Positions 1 through 13,665 are shown, counted from the first letter of the stretch. The stretch: 64,000 nucleotides of DNA from Pollenia angustigena (GCA_930367215.1 OV884059.1:158284511-158348510); one strand, 5' to 3'. Numbers and translations: made by a program. Notes: generated by a model not told the origin, from the sequence alone.

Positions 1-288
1 ATGACAATGCAAGAGATCAATAACGTAATAGTTTTCGTACATGATACAAAGAAAACAAGATAACGCATTCAGCTTTAAAAATGTTTCTGCGCATCTACGT
101 CACATTAGCGTATAAGTACAACTTAAATATAGAAACACAAGCAAACAAACATGTGTATAAAATTCTGATGTGACGTCATATTAAACAGTTATATTTGTAA
201 ACATGCGCAATGAGTTATCTTGTTTTTATCATTCTTGGTTTTCGTACAAATTTGCGCCCCACTATAAAACATTATACAACCACAAATC

Positions 289-468
289 GTCAGTTCATTA
301 TTGGTTTGACCTACCGACCATTTTTAAAAAAGATAAGTTAGGTATGAGGAATATAATTTTTTAATATCCCCTTACTAAATCCAAAACCTATTTTGAGAAA
401 TTTGTTATGGTCTCTGAGATATTAAGGATTAATTTTGCTCCATATCAACTATTTTAAAGTTTTTTAAG
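289..468 (+). repeat. Dispersed repeat, copy 1 (inverted copy near 15.8 kb)
   Basis: This segment, starting with a CAGTTCATTATTGGTTTGACC-like end, recurs in the opposite orientation at about 15755-15911, including the shared stretch reading CATATCAACTATTTTAAAG. It has no coding content and is probably the end of an old transposon. Confidence 0.6.
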
Positions 469-540
469 TTTTGTTTTGATCTATACGCCACTATTTGGCA
501 ATTGCACCAAATTCTTCATATAAAAACTTTTAAAATAAAT

Positions 541-3500
541 TTCACTCTTGCTTTACTTCATTGATGTAAGGAAAAAAAGTAGTTTAATCAAAAGCATCGT
601 CGAATCAGTAGGTCTACGCAAAACGACTGCTGATTTTTTGTAGAGTTGTGTTTTTTTCATGCAGTTGTTTTTGAAGTAATTGTTTTTTAATTTCTTCATG
701 ATGTTATACACAAACAAAGTGCGACTTGTTTTTTTTTCAGGGTTTAAAAATCTTCAGTCGAAACCAACAACTGTCGAGTAAAAAAACGAAAATTTGTGCA
801 CAACTTTTCGCTTTAGCGTTCAATTTCTATAGTAGTTGTTGTCGCTATATAGTCATTCGACAAAAAATAATGGTTTACTTTTAAACCGTAAAACCTGGCG
901 ACCGACAGGCTGATAGTTATTGGGGGTCTTATGAGGACGACAATAAGTGACTTCTTGTCGCTCGCTTATGCTGTCTATCGATACCTTTTCTTTTTTTAAT
1001 ATATTTCTAGCCTGTATTGAAAATTTGAAATGGAAGGCCGCTTAAGGAACGGGGTCAGCGGGGAGGTATATTAGAAACAAGATTTTAACATCTTCCTATA
1101 AGAAATGCATAGGACTTAAAATCTTAACAAGATGTTCCATCTTATTTTATTGCATTCTTCATATTTCGATTATTTAAGTGTTATCATTTGAAAAGTAGCA
1201 AACAGTTCTATCATTATTGTGGCATCACTGACATTATGTTTTTTTGGTAAGTATTTTTTATATTTTTAAAGAAATTAATCTTGAAATACATTTTTGGGTT
1301 TTCTTTCTAAAATTTATCACTTTTATGGAAAAAAAGTTTTTTAAACTTTTTTTTCAAAATAACGACATTATTGTTTGATGGAAGATGTTCGATGCTACAT
1401 CTTTGATGGTAGATTAAGTATATCGGGAAAAAGGAAAAACTTAAGGGAATCGGTCCTTCATTTTACCCCTCAAGGAGCGACAGTGTTTGAGTTTTTTTTT
1501 GTAAAATTCTCCTTCTTGGCCCCACTTTAGAATCGACCGACAAGCGTCCACTTCCTCTCGTTCTACCCAAAAAATACCATTTAAACTGGCGCCCTGCCAA
1601 AATATTCACAAAATATCTCCTACGGAGTTTATGTGGTGGCTTAGGGTTTAAACGATAATCGCGAGGAAAGATCTTAAAATTGTCGGGTGCTGATAAACAA
1701 TGCCTTGTAAAACGTTTGCACAATTGTAGATAAATTATTCGCTCAGTGTAAAAGGCCACAAGAGCATTATGGCAATAATACACGATTCTTTTTACATGTC
1801 TTAAATTTTACTATAGAGAATTAGCACGAATGGCGTTATAATTTTGTTGAAAGATTCTATGATAATCAAATATCTCTTAATATAATTTTTAGCATTGAAT
1901 AATCATAAAACAAAAATCAATTATCTTTCCACTTTAAATTCCTGTTTACCTTTTTGTTTAAATAAAATACTTAATATTTAACGCCTTAGACTTTGTCATT
2001 AATCTTGTCTTTACTTATTAGGTAATTTAGATACGATACTAGAAAATTTTTTTAGTAAACATTAATACAAGTGTTACAAAAAGAATATCTTAAAATCAAT
2101 GGTAATACAACATACTCGTATTTGATTAAAGAAGTGGTTTTAAGTAGTAATTCGTGTAGCATAGAGCAACCTAACGAAAGCTTTTTTGTGAATGAATTTT
2201 AAAATAAACCAAAAATTAAATAAACTCGTTGCTATAAATCTTAACAAAAGCGTTAACGCATTGATCTTCAACACGTTTATTCAAAGCAATTAAAAAACTA
2301 CACCCCTCATCTAATGCTTGAAAAAATTATTCGTTCATACACCTCCAATTCTAAATATATTATTAATTTGAGAACAAAAAAATTTAGATAGATCGCAGAA
2401 TTTGAAGTAATTAAATCTTTAAATTTTAAAATTTATTAAAAAAAGAAAAACTGTTGTAATTATTTTTAAATGTTTTGGATTTAAAACTGATCTATCACTA
2501 GAGCGGTTGAAAAAGGATTAACATATTCATTAATACGCTCAAAAAGGAATCAGCAAATTGTATTAGAAATGATTCTTTGAGGTGATGTATCCGTAGGTAA
2601 CAATTTTTTCACAACGAGAGTATCATTTATGATCGAAAAACGAGCTCATATGGGTAAATCCAAAGTGTTGAACGTGACAGTCGTATGCATCAAAAATGCA
2701 ATAACATTTTAAACAACAAATATTTTTACGTTCTCTTAACCCTTAAATTATAGCACTAAGAAAGCACTGTTATCTATGCTTAAGCTTATGGAGGGCGCGA
2801 TTCTAGGTCAAAGATAATGGCAAACGAAGTAGCGGTTCGAACGTGAAAAAAGTTTTTGTGGCCATGTATAAAAAGGCGTAATTCAGCGAAACCTGGCACA
2901 ATTTTTTACTCAAACTACTTTCAGAATTGTACATACAAATGTAACATTAAAATGTCTTTGGTTTGATTTCAAAACCTTCTGTATTTTTTTTAAGCCAAAA
3001 TCTAGGTCGATACGTGACATTTCGAATGTGAAATTTTTTCCATAATAATTTAACTGAATAATGATTAAAACAAAATAAAAATTTACCGTTAATCCGAATA
3101 ACATATTTCTCTTTGAACTCTTCCTTAGATTACAGACCATGTAAGAAAATTTTTTTGGAATAATTTTTATCAAATGTCACCTCTTTTAAGGAATACAATA
3201 TTTAAAAAAACATACAATAAAACATTCTCACAAATAAGAAATTACGTTTGCACAACTTTGCAGTCTGATTGTTCATCTAAGTGGACAAATGTATGGGTTA
3301 ATTTATAAAATTAGTAAAATCTAAATATTTCTCTATAACAATATCGTAAAATAATCAGCTTTTAATAACTTTTAAATTTTCGGTCACGGTGGACCTTTTG
3401 ACGGAAATGTCCATATGCGGTTATTTTGCTCTTGAAAAAAGATTCGAATATATTTAAAATGCTAGTTTAAAAATGGTTATTAGAGTTTGGGTTTTTTTCC

Positions 3501-4775
3501 ATGTGTGTTTTTCATTTTGAGTTTTAGGAAATCTGTGTTTTCCTAAAGTTTTTCATACATTTTTGATTGGCTATTTCGACAAAATTTTCTTGAAATCTTT
3601 GATTCATATATAGTTACGGGGACCATATTTTAAAAAACCAATATACAGAACACAAACATTTTATAGTGTGCAAATAGATCATATTATATATGAACAAAGA
3701 ATTCACCATGATGAGTCAACCACAAGTTTACTTATAACTTAGCCCGTTTTAGAGCCAAATTATTGTTGCAAACTTTTAAAAAAGGTCATCATCTAATTTC
3801 TTGTTTTTAAAAATTTCGGATTTCAAGCAAAAACACCATATTAGCTTAAAGTTAGAAAAGTATCAAGAATACATTTGTCGATAATCGAAAAAGAATAATA
3901 ACAATCTTAGGACAAGATAGATATTAAAATATTAATACCCACCAATCAAAATAACGTTTAATACTTTCTTGGAAACTAAAAATCTCAGTTCATGTATTTT
4001 TTTTTTTAATTTCGAAATTATTTACATGTTTTTATTTCGTTGAAGTGTTTGTAAGCCTCAAGCGCTCCTTAGAATAAATTAGTCATGAAGTAAAATTTGT
4101 AACACTTTTCAAAATTTTTATTCCTTTAAATTTTCCACAAAAAGAAAAATTGTGTAAGTTTTATCAATGAGTTAAGTCAGATAAATTGGGAATGTGTTTC
4201 TTATTCTATACAGTAGAAATACAAAACATTAAATAAAATACAGAACAACGAAAAGTTTTTAACAAAGCTCTAAAATACAGTACTATTATTTATAATATAG
4301 AACGGATGGTAACGTAAATTAGTTAATATAAGTATGTATGCATAAAGTTAATAATGTAATGACAATTTTGACATATTACCTATTGACATACCAGTAAAAG
4401 TTTAAGAAATTGTTAAAATAAATAAAATTATGACTTGAAATATCATTACATTATAAAAAATTAAAACATCGAAGCCGTGAGCAACATGTAATGTTCCGAA
4501 TTTGTCAATTCATCGACGTTCTCGTCCACAACTGTGGGAATTTACACAATGGTCACATGGGCTTTTACCAAAAATCATGCAATTTAAGGCTGCCAGCAAA
4601 TTCAGCCAAACCGATATGTGAAAAATCGCCCAAACGAAAAATTGCTCAAAAAAAATGGAAATTATATCAAAAATGGCCAAAAGGCACAAAAATAATAAAA
4701 ACTAAGCCAATTTTTATTTTCAAATTTTAATTTAATAATCAAAAAGTAATTTCAGTTTTTGGGAATACAAAATTT
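541..4775. other. AT-rich sequence, no gene recognised
   Basis: Open frames here are short, AT-rich and without recognisable motifs or splice-bounded exons. I see no repeat with clear ends. The sequence could be intron or intergenic DNA. Confidence 0.5.
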
Positions 4776-6135
4776 TAATTTCAAAAGATTTTGCTATTCG
4801 TGCTTAATTCCCAGTTTTTATTTTTGACAAAAACACTTGAAATTTATTGTTGATGGGATAAACTATGCCTATGCATTTCACTGGTTGCTTAGGCCAGATC
4901 ATCAGGAAACTTCATCCATAAAGATTTTAGACAAACTAAAGATATTAAACCAAATAAAACTGTTAAACGTATAAGAATTATAGCAACAGTTCTACTTGTA
5001 ATAATATCAAAGCTTGAACAAAACACATCAACAATAAACAACGGTGGGTTTATCTCATCTTACATTCCCCACTACAATTAGTTGAAATTCTCTCAACATT
5101 AATTGTAGTTGTAAGCAGGTTAAGAAAAACAAAATAAAAACAACAACAACTTACAAAAGATGTTGTCAATTAAGTGTTTTTTAGGCCGTGCACTTGCCTG
5201 TTTATTATCAAAAAGTAATTTAAATTTTTGGGAATACAAAATTTTAATTTCAAAAGATTTTGCTATTCGTGCTTAATTCCCAGTTTTTATTCTTGACAAA
5301 AACACTTGAAATTTATTGTTGATGGGATAAGCTATTCCTATGCATTTCACTGGTTGCTTAGGCCAGATCATCAGGAAACTTCATCCATAAAGATTTTAGA
5401 CAAACTAAATTTATTAAACCAAATCAAACTGTTAAACGTAAAAGAATTATAGCAAAAGTTCTACTTGTAATAATATCAAAGCTTGAACAAAACACATCAA
5501 CAATAAACAACGGTGGGTTTATCTCATCTTACATTCCTGATGATCTGGCCTAAGCAACCAGTGAAATGCATAGGAATAGCTTATCCCATCAACAATAAAT
5601 TTCAAGTGTTTTTGTCAAGAATAAAAACTGGGAATTAAGCACGAATAGCAAAATCTTTTGAAATTAAAATTTTGTATTCCCAAAAATTTAAATTACTTTT
5701 TGATAATAAACAGGCAAGTGCACGGCCTAAAAAACACTTAATTGACAACATCTTTTGTAAGTTGTTGTTGTTTTTATTTTGTTTTTCTTAACCTGCTTAC
5801 AACTACAATTAATGTTGAGAGAATTTCAACCAATTGTAGTGGCGAATGTAAGATGAGATAAACCCACCGTTGTTTATTGTTGATGTGTTTTGTTCAAGCT
5901 TTGATATTATTACAAGTAGAACTGTTGCTATAATTCTTATACGTTTAACAGTTTTATTTGGTTTAATATCTTTAGTTTGTCTAAAATCTTTATGGATGAA
6001 GTTTCCTGATGATCTGGCCTAAGCAACCAGTGAAATGCATAGGAATAGCTTATCCCATCAACAATAAATTTCAAGTGTTTTTGTCAAGAATAAAAACTGG
6101 GAATTAAGCACGAATAGCAAAATCTCTTGAAATTA
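4776..6135. repeat. Large palindrome, two ~600-bp arms of a dispersed repeat
   Basis: The left arm (about 4776-5375) and right arm (about 5535-6135) are near-identical reverse complements around a spacer of about 160 bp. Each arm contains one full and one partial copy of a repeat of roughly 430 bp, running from the TTTTGCTATTCGTGCTTAAT end to the GGCCGTGCACTTGCCTG end. Single copies lie at 34144-34443 and 40033-40674. Differences between arms seem few, so the palindrome looks young. No ORF is carried. Confidence 0.85.
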
Positions 6136-6447
6136 ATTTAATAATTTTTACAAAGTTGTTTAACACCTTCATACCTTTGTATTTGGGTTGGGGTCATATG
6201 ACCGAAACTTAAAATCCCGAATTTCCAAATCGGGACTCCCCAACTAAATCTTTTTTGCATAACCGGCCGGAAGCAAGACCAAATTTACAAGCTTTATTAA
6301 GCTTTCTAGATTCCTGGATCCGGACCATCAGAAAAGAGTATAAAACTTCTCGTCTTACATGGAACGAGATTAAACTACTTGCCAGAGATAGAATAAGATG
6401 GAGAGAATTCGTTGACGCCCTATGTTCTCCCTGAACATTTTATTTAA

Positions 6448-6734
6448 GTATTTTGTTTACTATTTTATTTACTTTTTCAGATATCTTCTGTAGAATTGTA
6501 TGGCGATTCTTTTCTTAGAATATATTATCCTTCTAATACAAAAAGTTCGTGCAATGTATGTACAACAGATTTTCGAAATTCTGGGCCTGGAAATTGTTGA
6601 ATTTTTCGAAAACCCGTTTTACATACATTGCACGAACTTTTTGTATTAGAGGGATAATATATTCTAAGAAAAGAATCGCCATACAATTCTGCAGAATGCA
6701 TCTGGAATAGTAAATAAAATAGTAAACAAAATAC
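6448..6734. repeat. Palindromic MITE (hairpin)
   Basis: The ends read as reverse complements for about 100 bp (GTATTTTGTTTACTATTTTA on the left and its complement on the right) around a short loop containing TTTTCGAAAT-like sequence. There is no coding content. The short ORFs inside merely reflect the mirrored arms. Confidence 0.7.
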
Positions 6735-6874
6735 GGATCTTGTTGAAAATTTGTGTCTAAACTACTATCCAATAGGACTTACATTGGTGCAAATTTCATC
6801 TAAATCGGAAGACATCGATTTTAAAATTGGGTCACTTGACATTAAATCTGGCTTTTACATTTATATGGAGGGAG

Positions 6875-7123
6875 CCCTAACCGCGAAAATAACGTAAGCG
6901 ACATGATTTTAAATTTTCGTTTTTTTTAATATATGGCTTTATTGGCAACACGTGCATCATTTCCTAAAATGTCATGGTCACATAAGGTACCATTACGATT
7001 TTATAGCAAGAACAATTTTATTGTAAGCGACAAATTTCATACAAAATTTATATGAAATAAAATAAAAAAGCGCTCTCCTGTAAAATTAGATTTTTGTCGC
7101 TTACGTTATTTTTGCGGTTAGGG
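6875..7123. mobile_element. MITE with CCCTAACCGC terminal inverted repeats
   Basis: A 249-bp element bounded by inverted repeats beginning CCCTAACCGCGAAAATAACG on the left, matched by the complement at 7095-7123. No convincing target duplication is seen. It carries no ORF. Confidence 0.7.
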
Positions 7124-7300
7124 GTTGATATATATAAAACGTATAAAAAAAGTTTGGTATTTTGTTGTTATTTTCTTGTTTATTTTCTAACATATTAATT
7201 TTAGCAAAAAACTTCCTTCGAGGCTAATGTTGTTGACTAGAAGAGCTACAATATTGCCATTATCATATTCTTGTAAAATGTTGTTTTAAAGAGAGAGAGT

Positions 7301-7555
7301 CATATCGCTCATTTGTTGTAAGACCGGCATAACTCAAAAAATGAAATTTTGGAGTTAGAGATGCAGAATTGTTCGCTTTGATTTTCTTTATATTGTGAAT
7401 TAAATTCATCTTTATATCTTTTATACTTTCCCAGTTTGAAGATAATGTGTCTTCCTTTTTTCTTAGTAGTTAGAGCAAATCAAAAACTTTAAGTGCGTTT
7501 ATCTCGAAATTGATTTTTTTGAGTTATGCCGGCCTTGCAGCAAATGAGCGATATG
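7301..7555. mobile_element. MITE with CATATCGCTCATTTG terminal inverted repeats
   Basis: A 255-bp unit with terminal inverted repeats of about 40 bp (CATATCGCTCATTTGTTGTA on the left, complement on the right) that include the GCCGGCATAACTC-like block. It is noncoding. Confidence 0.7.
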
Positions 7556-7849
7556 CAAAGAAATTACATTTGAATAAATGGCATGAAGGCAATCTTAGAG
7601 GGGTGGACGCCACCCCCCCTAAAACACAACTTATCGCCACGAAATTTTTTTGTATTTTTTTTTTACATAAAACTGAACCGAGTAAATAACAGCCACCCTA
7701 ATGTACATAGGTTGCTTTTCTTATGTTGAAACTTCGTTTTTCAGGTCCAATAAAAATAAAATTACATGAAAATTTATATTTAAATAGAATTGGTAACATT
7801 GGCCATAACATAAAGTTAAAGTTTACATTATTTAATCAATTCACTAAGG

Positions 7850-7935
7850 CCGGTTTACGCAACTTACCGATAGCTTAAGGTAGGATTTTATCGGTCGTAA
7901 AAAAGTGTTCTATTATTACAACTTAACTTTCTGTT
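7850..7935 (+). repeat. Fragment of the Harbinger-like MITE seen at 40221-40439
   Basis: The stretch containing ACTTACCGATAGCTTAAGGTA followed by TTTTATCGG and AAAAAGTGTTCTATTATTAC matches one half of the MITE at 40221-40439. Only this half is recognisable. Confidence 0.5.
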
Positions 7936-8755
7936 TAGTAAACAAAAATGTCCACTCTACTGAAGCAAATTTAGGGAAATTATTAAAGAAATAAAACCAA
8001 AATGGTCACCCAGGTAGGTACAGGTAAGGCGAAGGTTAACCAAAATTGTGCTTCATGCACTAAAAAAGATTTTCAACAACCACGAACTATAAAATCAGCT
8101 GTCACAGAAGACAGTGTTGCCAATTTTAAGGTTTCCGCCTCTAAAAAACACCAGTGCCCATGTTCTGTTACTCTCGCGTCGAGAAACTTTTCGATTGAAA
8201 TGTGTGAAATTAAACAAAAATGCCATATATCGCAAGAAACAGCTGTTTTTCTCACTTAACTGTGTCTGTAAATTTTTTTTTGGCGAGTACTCGCTGTCAC
8301 GTCAGGAAATTACTCGCCAATTTACAGAAAAAGTGTGTCTGTAACATTTTGGAGAATAAAAATGAGGCGAGAAAAAATTTTAACACTAAAAAACAATTAA
8401 AAATGCAAATACAAAGAATAATAATAGTATTTTGTTCTTGGCACAATTTTTTATTGTTTAATTCTTATGCTTTAAACATTTTTATAAAATATACGAATGT
8501 TTTCAAAGTTCGTTTGCAAGCAACAACCATTGTAGTCGCACTTTACATTATTTAGTATAGCCGATGGTTGTATTATCGCCGCCGTCATTGAAAAATTTTC
8601 AATTCAAGTAAATTTTTGTCGCCGTCAACGATACGTGTTACTGGCGTTCTCGACGTCTGCAATGTCACATCGGCTTCGAGTGCAATGTTATAACATTTAT
8701 AACGTAACGACATAATCTCTTTGGATGCGAGAAGTTCTCACTGAAGTTACAGATC

Positions 8756-9128
8756 ATGGATACAGATATCGTTTATTTTGAAGTAGTTTTATATGAGAAT
8801 TTATTCAAAGAATTCGTCTGCTTGGTTTTTGAATTACCGAAAACAGTAACATGGTACAGTAATGCTTCTCCAAACCATTTCCAGTGTGGACGAAACGAAA
8901 AACGCCATAAGACCACCACAAAGACAATTTTCGTGAAACACAGGAAACATTTCCCGCAAGAAGCATACTTTTGGAGTCCCCAACCAAAAGTCAGTCTTGT
9001 GCCGTGCCACCAGGGCCTACAGACTTCCTTGGTACCAGATGGGATCTCTGGTCAGCCGAGACAATCGTACACAATTCTTGAAATCTGTCAATTTTGGATT
9101 TTTTCCGAATGCCAGGTATTCCCTGCAG
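8756..9128 (+). other. Unrecognised ORF, interrupted by a hAT insertion
   Basis: An ATG-started frame encodes about 124 residues up to the hAT insertion. The same frame resumes in the flank after the element at 14823 and stops near 14862, so the pre-insertion frame was roughly 140 codons. I recognise no domain. The opposite strand also has open frames, which weakens the case for a real gene. The base composition is richer in G+C than the surroundings, so it may be a remnant of an older transposon or an exon. Treat as a hypothetical only. Confidence 0.25.
9121..9128. repeat. Target site duplication of hAT element A, left copy
   Basis: CCCTGCAG abuts the left terminal inverted repeat and is repeated exactly at 14815-14822. 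An 8-bp duplication is the hallmark of the hAT superfamily. Confidence 0.9.
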
Positions 9129-9668
9129 CAGGCGCGGATCCAGGGGGAAATTTTGTATGATACAAAAAGTAAAAAATTTGTTTTTTTAAAGTTTATTCAA
9201 AACAATATGTGTATATTATATTAAAAAAAACTCAACAAAAAGGTTAAAAAAAATATAAGATCAGTAGTGCGATTCTCTATTAAATTTTAACATAATTTAA
9301 ATTGTTAAAAATATTTAACAGCAAAGTTAACGTAAATTTTATTCAGTAACTTTTTTAACAATAACGTTTACTGCTAAGTTCTATCTTAACGTCAGATATT
9401 TAAGTTATCTTAACGGCAAAATATTTTTCATTGTTTATTTTTAAATTCGTAGTTATTAAAAAAAAAAACAAACAAACAAAAAATTTGGCGAATAAAAGCC
9501 TCATTAACATTTTTAAAATTCACGTTATTTACATAAATTTTGCAAAAATAATATTAAACAATTTGGTTTTTTTTTTTGCGAACTTACCAAAAGCATTAAA
9601 AATATTACATTTTAGATGCAGCTTATGGAAATCACTAAAAGTGTTTTCTTTTCTACACAAAAAATAAG

Positions 9669-10500
9669 TGGTAGACTTTCCAATCATGTTAGCTAATTTT
9701 TGCAAATTTCCACTAATTTAGCAATTTTTACCGAATTTTTGCTATTCCTTATAGTTTAAGTGACTTCAAAACAATTTTATGGTTTGGTTGAAGTATTAAA
9801 AAATTTCGCGAATTTTCGCTGTTTTTTTTTTTTTTTTTTTTTTTTGTTATTTTCCGACATTTTGTTTTTTTAACCGATTTTATTGCTTCTCTCCAAGTTT
9901 GCAATTATTCGCGAATTATAGCCACGTTCGCGGTAGAAGCTTTTTATTCCTGTAAGTTTTCTGATTCTTTACAGCTTGAACGCTTTTTAATAAATAGTAG
10001 ACTTTGCCATCATTTCGCTGTTAACAAATATTTGCGAATTTCCCCTAATTTAGCAATTTTTACCGGATTTTTGCCATTCCTTATAGTTTAAGTGAATTTA
10101 AATAAATTTTATGGTTTGTTCGAAATATTAAAAAATTTCGCGAATTTTCGCTATTTTTGCAAAAAAATTTTATATATTCCGACAACTTGTTTTTTAAGCG
10201 ATTTCAAATAAATTTTAAGGTTTTTTTTCCAAGTTTGCAATTTTTCGCGAATTTTATCCATGTTCGCGTTATAAGCGATTTTTGCCTGTGGTTCTTTAGA
10301 GCTTTAACGATTTTTAATAAATACCCGCTGTTTGCTAATTTTTGCGAATTTCCGCTAGTTTAACAATTTTTACCGAAATTTTGCAATTCCTTATAGTTTT
10401 AGCGACTTTTAATCAATTTTATGGCTTTTTTGAAATGTTAAAAATTTTCGCTATTTTTGCAAATTTTCCGATTTTTTGCAATTTTCGCTAGAATATCAAA
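9669..10500. repeat. Tandem repeats of ~310-332 bp inside hAT A
   Basis: Three degenerate units share blocks such as GCAATTTTTACCGAATTTTTG, CCTTATAGTTTA and GCGAATTTTCGCT. The CCTTATAG block recurs at 9747, 10079 and 10389, giving spacings of 332 and 310 bp. The array lies near one end of the hAT element and is noncoding. Confidence 0.7.
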
Positions 10501-11065
10501 TCCTAAATGGGGTTTTGTTAGTTTCGAAAGTACTTTAAGTCGTTCCACACGAGAAGTAGTTTGCAGTGTTCGTTAAATATACTAATTAATTAACAAAGAT
10601 GCCACTTGATTGATATTTTTAGCTATGTTGTTTAAATTGAGTTACTGAATTGCTGTATTGTTACCGTAAGCAATAACGTTAGTTGTTAAAAGTTAGAGAA
10701 TTCCACTACAGTTCAATATAAATTACTATTTTTAAATAAGCAATTTTTGATTTTCTTGTGAGGTAAATTTAGACAGTACAGTATGTCTTCTGTCATTGTT
10801 GATCTGAGTCTTATTTTTATTCGACGAAGGGTAGGAAATGACCTCCCGCTCGTAGCATTACTGACGAGCATTTAAACGAACATTTGAAATATTTTTCTTC
10901 GATTTGGGTAGATATCTTCATCACAGTTTATTAAAGCATATTCAACGTTATCTGACAGATAAGGCTCAAGTTTAGATGTTAGTAGATGTTTATCTCTTTT
11001 ATCAAATATAATCAGCTCATCAGCTAGTTGTGGTTTTAACAGTTTTATATATATGACTTGATTAT

Positions 11066-12878
11066 TAGGGTGGGTCGAAAAAAAAAGTTGTGCCAGTCAA
11101 CCCCTAGAATGAAAGATATGTCAATGAAGTTTCTAAAACAGGAAAAAATTTTTTTTTGCCACGCCCCAAAATACAGCACTTTTGGTTTTTTATATGTAGC
11201 GCTGCCATTTAAAGTCCGATCTCATCATATCGCATATCGTTGTTCATGGCTTGAAAGTTGCTTAATTTTTGTCTTTGGTGACTTTTTAATCCGACCTGAA
11301 ATTCTGGACACCACTTATGCCACCTCGGATCCTTCCCCCAAATGTCCAATTTTTTTGACGGTCCAAGAAAGTCCTTATAAAATTACGTAGGTATCGATTT
11401 TAATATGTTCACTTTTATGACACACCTCCAAATTAAGGCCCTTTTTTTCTTTTTCACACACAAACTACATTAAACCAAGTAGAAGCCAATACAAACCAAA
11501 AAAATGTTCATCAGTCACGCCCTAGAATAAAAGGTATATTTATTAAGTTTTAAGAACTTTAAAAAAATTGTTTTTGTCATGCCCTTAATTACTGCCCTTT
11601 TTGTTTTATATATACAGCATCGTCAATTAAAGTCCAATCTCATCGTACCGTATATCATTGTTAATGGCTAGAATGTGCCTTTATTTTCGTATTTAATGCT
11701 TTTTTAAACTAACTTAAAATTCTAGATGGCAATTATGATATCTCGGATCCTTCCCTCTGATGTCTAATTTTTTCACGTGCTAAGAAAGTCCCTCTAAAAC
11801 TTTGAGTCACCTTGAGTCTAGCTAAGATTTATATACACCGACTGCCCAATTTATAATTTTTCGCATACATGTTTTGAGGCATTCATTTTTATGCATTTAA
11901 ATAATTTTTTTTTTTTCATTTTTAGAATTCTGCAGTTTCTTAATATTTTTTAGTTCTTGTTTTAACTCTGTATCATGGTCTCATATATGACATTATGTTT
12001 GCTTTTACAAATGTCTTAGTTTAAATTTTTAATTTGAGTTTCACAGTCCAGCAAAAAAAAAATGGCACGAAAAATTGCACAAAATATGAAAACTGGCAAA
12101 AAAAACGCTAGTAGTTCAGATCGAGAAAGCTTGTCAATTAATTCATCCGTCTCACTTTCATTAAAATATGAGTAGTCCACTTGAAAACACCGCTTAGTTA
12201 AAAAAAAACCAAAGGCTAAGAAACAGTTTTTAAAAATTCAAATGACAAGCCATAGAGAGTGGTTTTCAGGATTATTGAATAATTAAACAAAAATTGCGCG
12301 TAACTTACAGAGTTTTGTACGAGATTGATAATGGCTTAGGGAGCCATTAAAAAAAATGGAGGCTTTTACAGAATTTTTATTTTGCTATATATCTAAAACA
12401 AAAAGGGCTGTTATTTAGGGCGTGGCAAATTTTTTTAAAGTCCTTAAAACTGTATAAATATACCTTTTATTCTAGGGCGTGACTGAGGAAATTTTTTTTG
12501 GTTTGTATTGACTTCTACTTGTTTTAATGTAGTATGTATGTGAAACAGAAAAAGGGGCTTTATTTGGAGGCGTGTCATAAAAGTGAGCATATTAAAATCT
12601 CAACATACGTAGTTTTATAAGGACTTTCTTGGACCGTTAAAAAAATTGGACATTTGGGGGAAGGATCCGAGATGGCATAAGTGGCGCCCAGAATTTCAGG
12701 ACGGATTGAAAAGTCACCAAAGACAAAAATGAAGCCACTATCAAGCCATGAACAACGATATGCGATATGATGAGATCGGACTTTAAATGGCAGCGCTACA
12801 TATAAAAAACCAAAAGTGCTGTATTTTGGGGCGTGACTGGCACAACTTTTTTTTTTGTATGGAGGTCGACCCGGTCTA
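11066..12878. mobile_element. Foldback hAT-like element nested in hAT A
   Basis: The left end reads TAGGGTGGGTCGA and the right end is the imperfect complement (TCGACCCGGTCTA). Both are flanked by the perfect 8-bp duplication TTGATTAT (11058-11065 and 12879-12886). TAGNG ends with 8-bp duplications fit the hAT superfamily. Long inverted arms (about 11066-11700 and 12370-12878) give mirrored 110-residue open frames that are not genes. The insertion lies within the transposase C-terminal region of hAT A, so it is younger than that element. A diverged relative lies at about 59545-60018. Confidence 0.85.
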
Positions 12879-13665
12879 TTGATTATACTTTGAGGTAGAA
12901 GTTTAGGTATGTTCACTATTGGGAAAGGTGTTTTGAGATCTTCTAAAATAAATTCAATAAGAGGAATGTAACAACTCGGTAGTAATCTTCAACATTTGGG
13001 ATGTGATTATTTCGTTCAAATCTTGTCTTTTCGATTGGAAATAACGCAAATAACTTAAACTTTTTCAAAAATCGCTTTGAAATATTCTTTTGTTTTATTT
13101 CTGTTCCCTTCAAGGCTCATGATTAAAGTTTTGATAAGGCTTGATCCTTTTTGAAGATCTATATCTTGCTTTTGTAAAATGATACTAAGTGGCTGTGTTA
13201 CATCAAGTATCACACTTAATATGTATATTCCGCAAATAAATTCAAAAGTACTTAGTGAGTTCCTAAATATAAAGGTAGAGATACTACCTTTCCACTCAGA
13301 TATTTTTCCAAAGCTTCTACTATATGATGTGCACTTGTTGCAAAGTGTTAAATTGAGTCGTGATCGCATAATGTAGAGAGTTTGGCTCCCAAATACTTTG
13401 CTAAAACTGTGTTTCGCTTGAGATGATTATATTTAAAAATATTTGTCGTTTCTTTAACAAATGATACAAATTCTTGTATTAATGGCAATTTATTGCTTTT
13501 TGAAATTGAGTTTCTTGATTTATGGGAATAGCAAGGCGTTTGTTTCGCATTTGTCGCGGTTTCCAGAATATTTTAACAGCTCCATTTTCTGCTGACATCT
13601 GTTCCATCTCCTACACAATTTATTAGGTCAGACCAAAATTTGTCAAAGCTTTAAGCACTATTGAT

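Noticed and set aside
8002..8259. 85-codon Cys-containing ORF with a good ATG context (and a possible GTAGGT donor four codons later)
   Set aside because: The Cys spacing fits no zinc finger I know, the reverse strand is also open, and no downstream exon could be found.
11058..11390. 110-codon ORF with a similar partner at 12575-12916
   Set aside because: The similarity reflects the inverted arms of a foldback element with its own target duplication, not two protein-coding genes.
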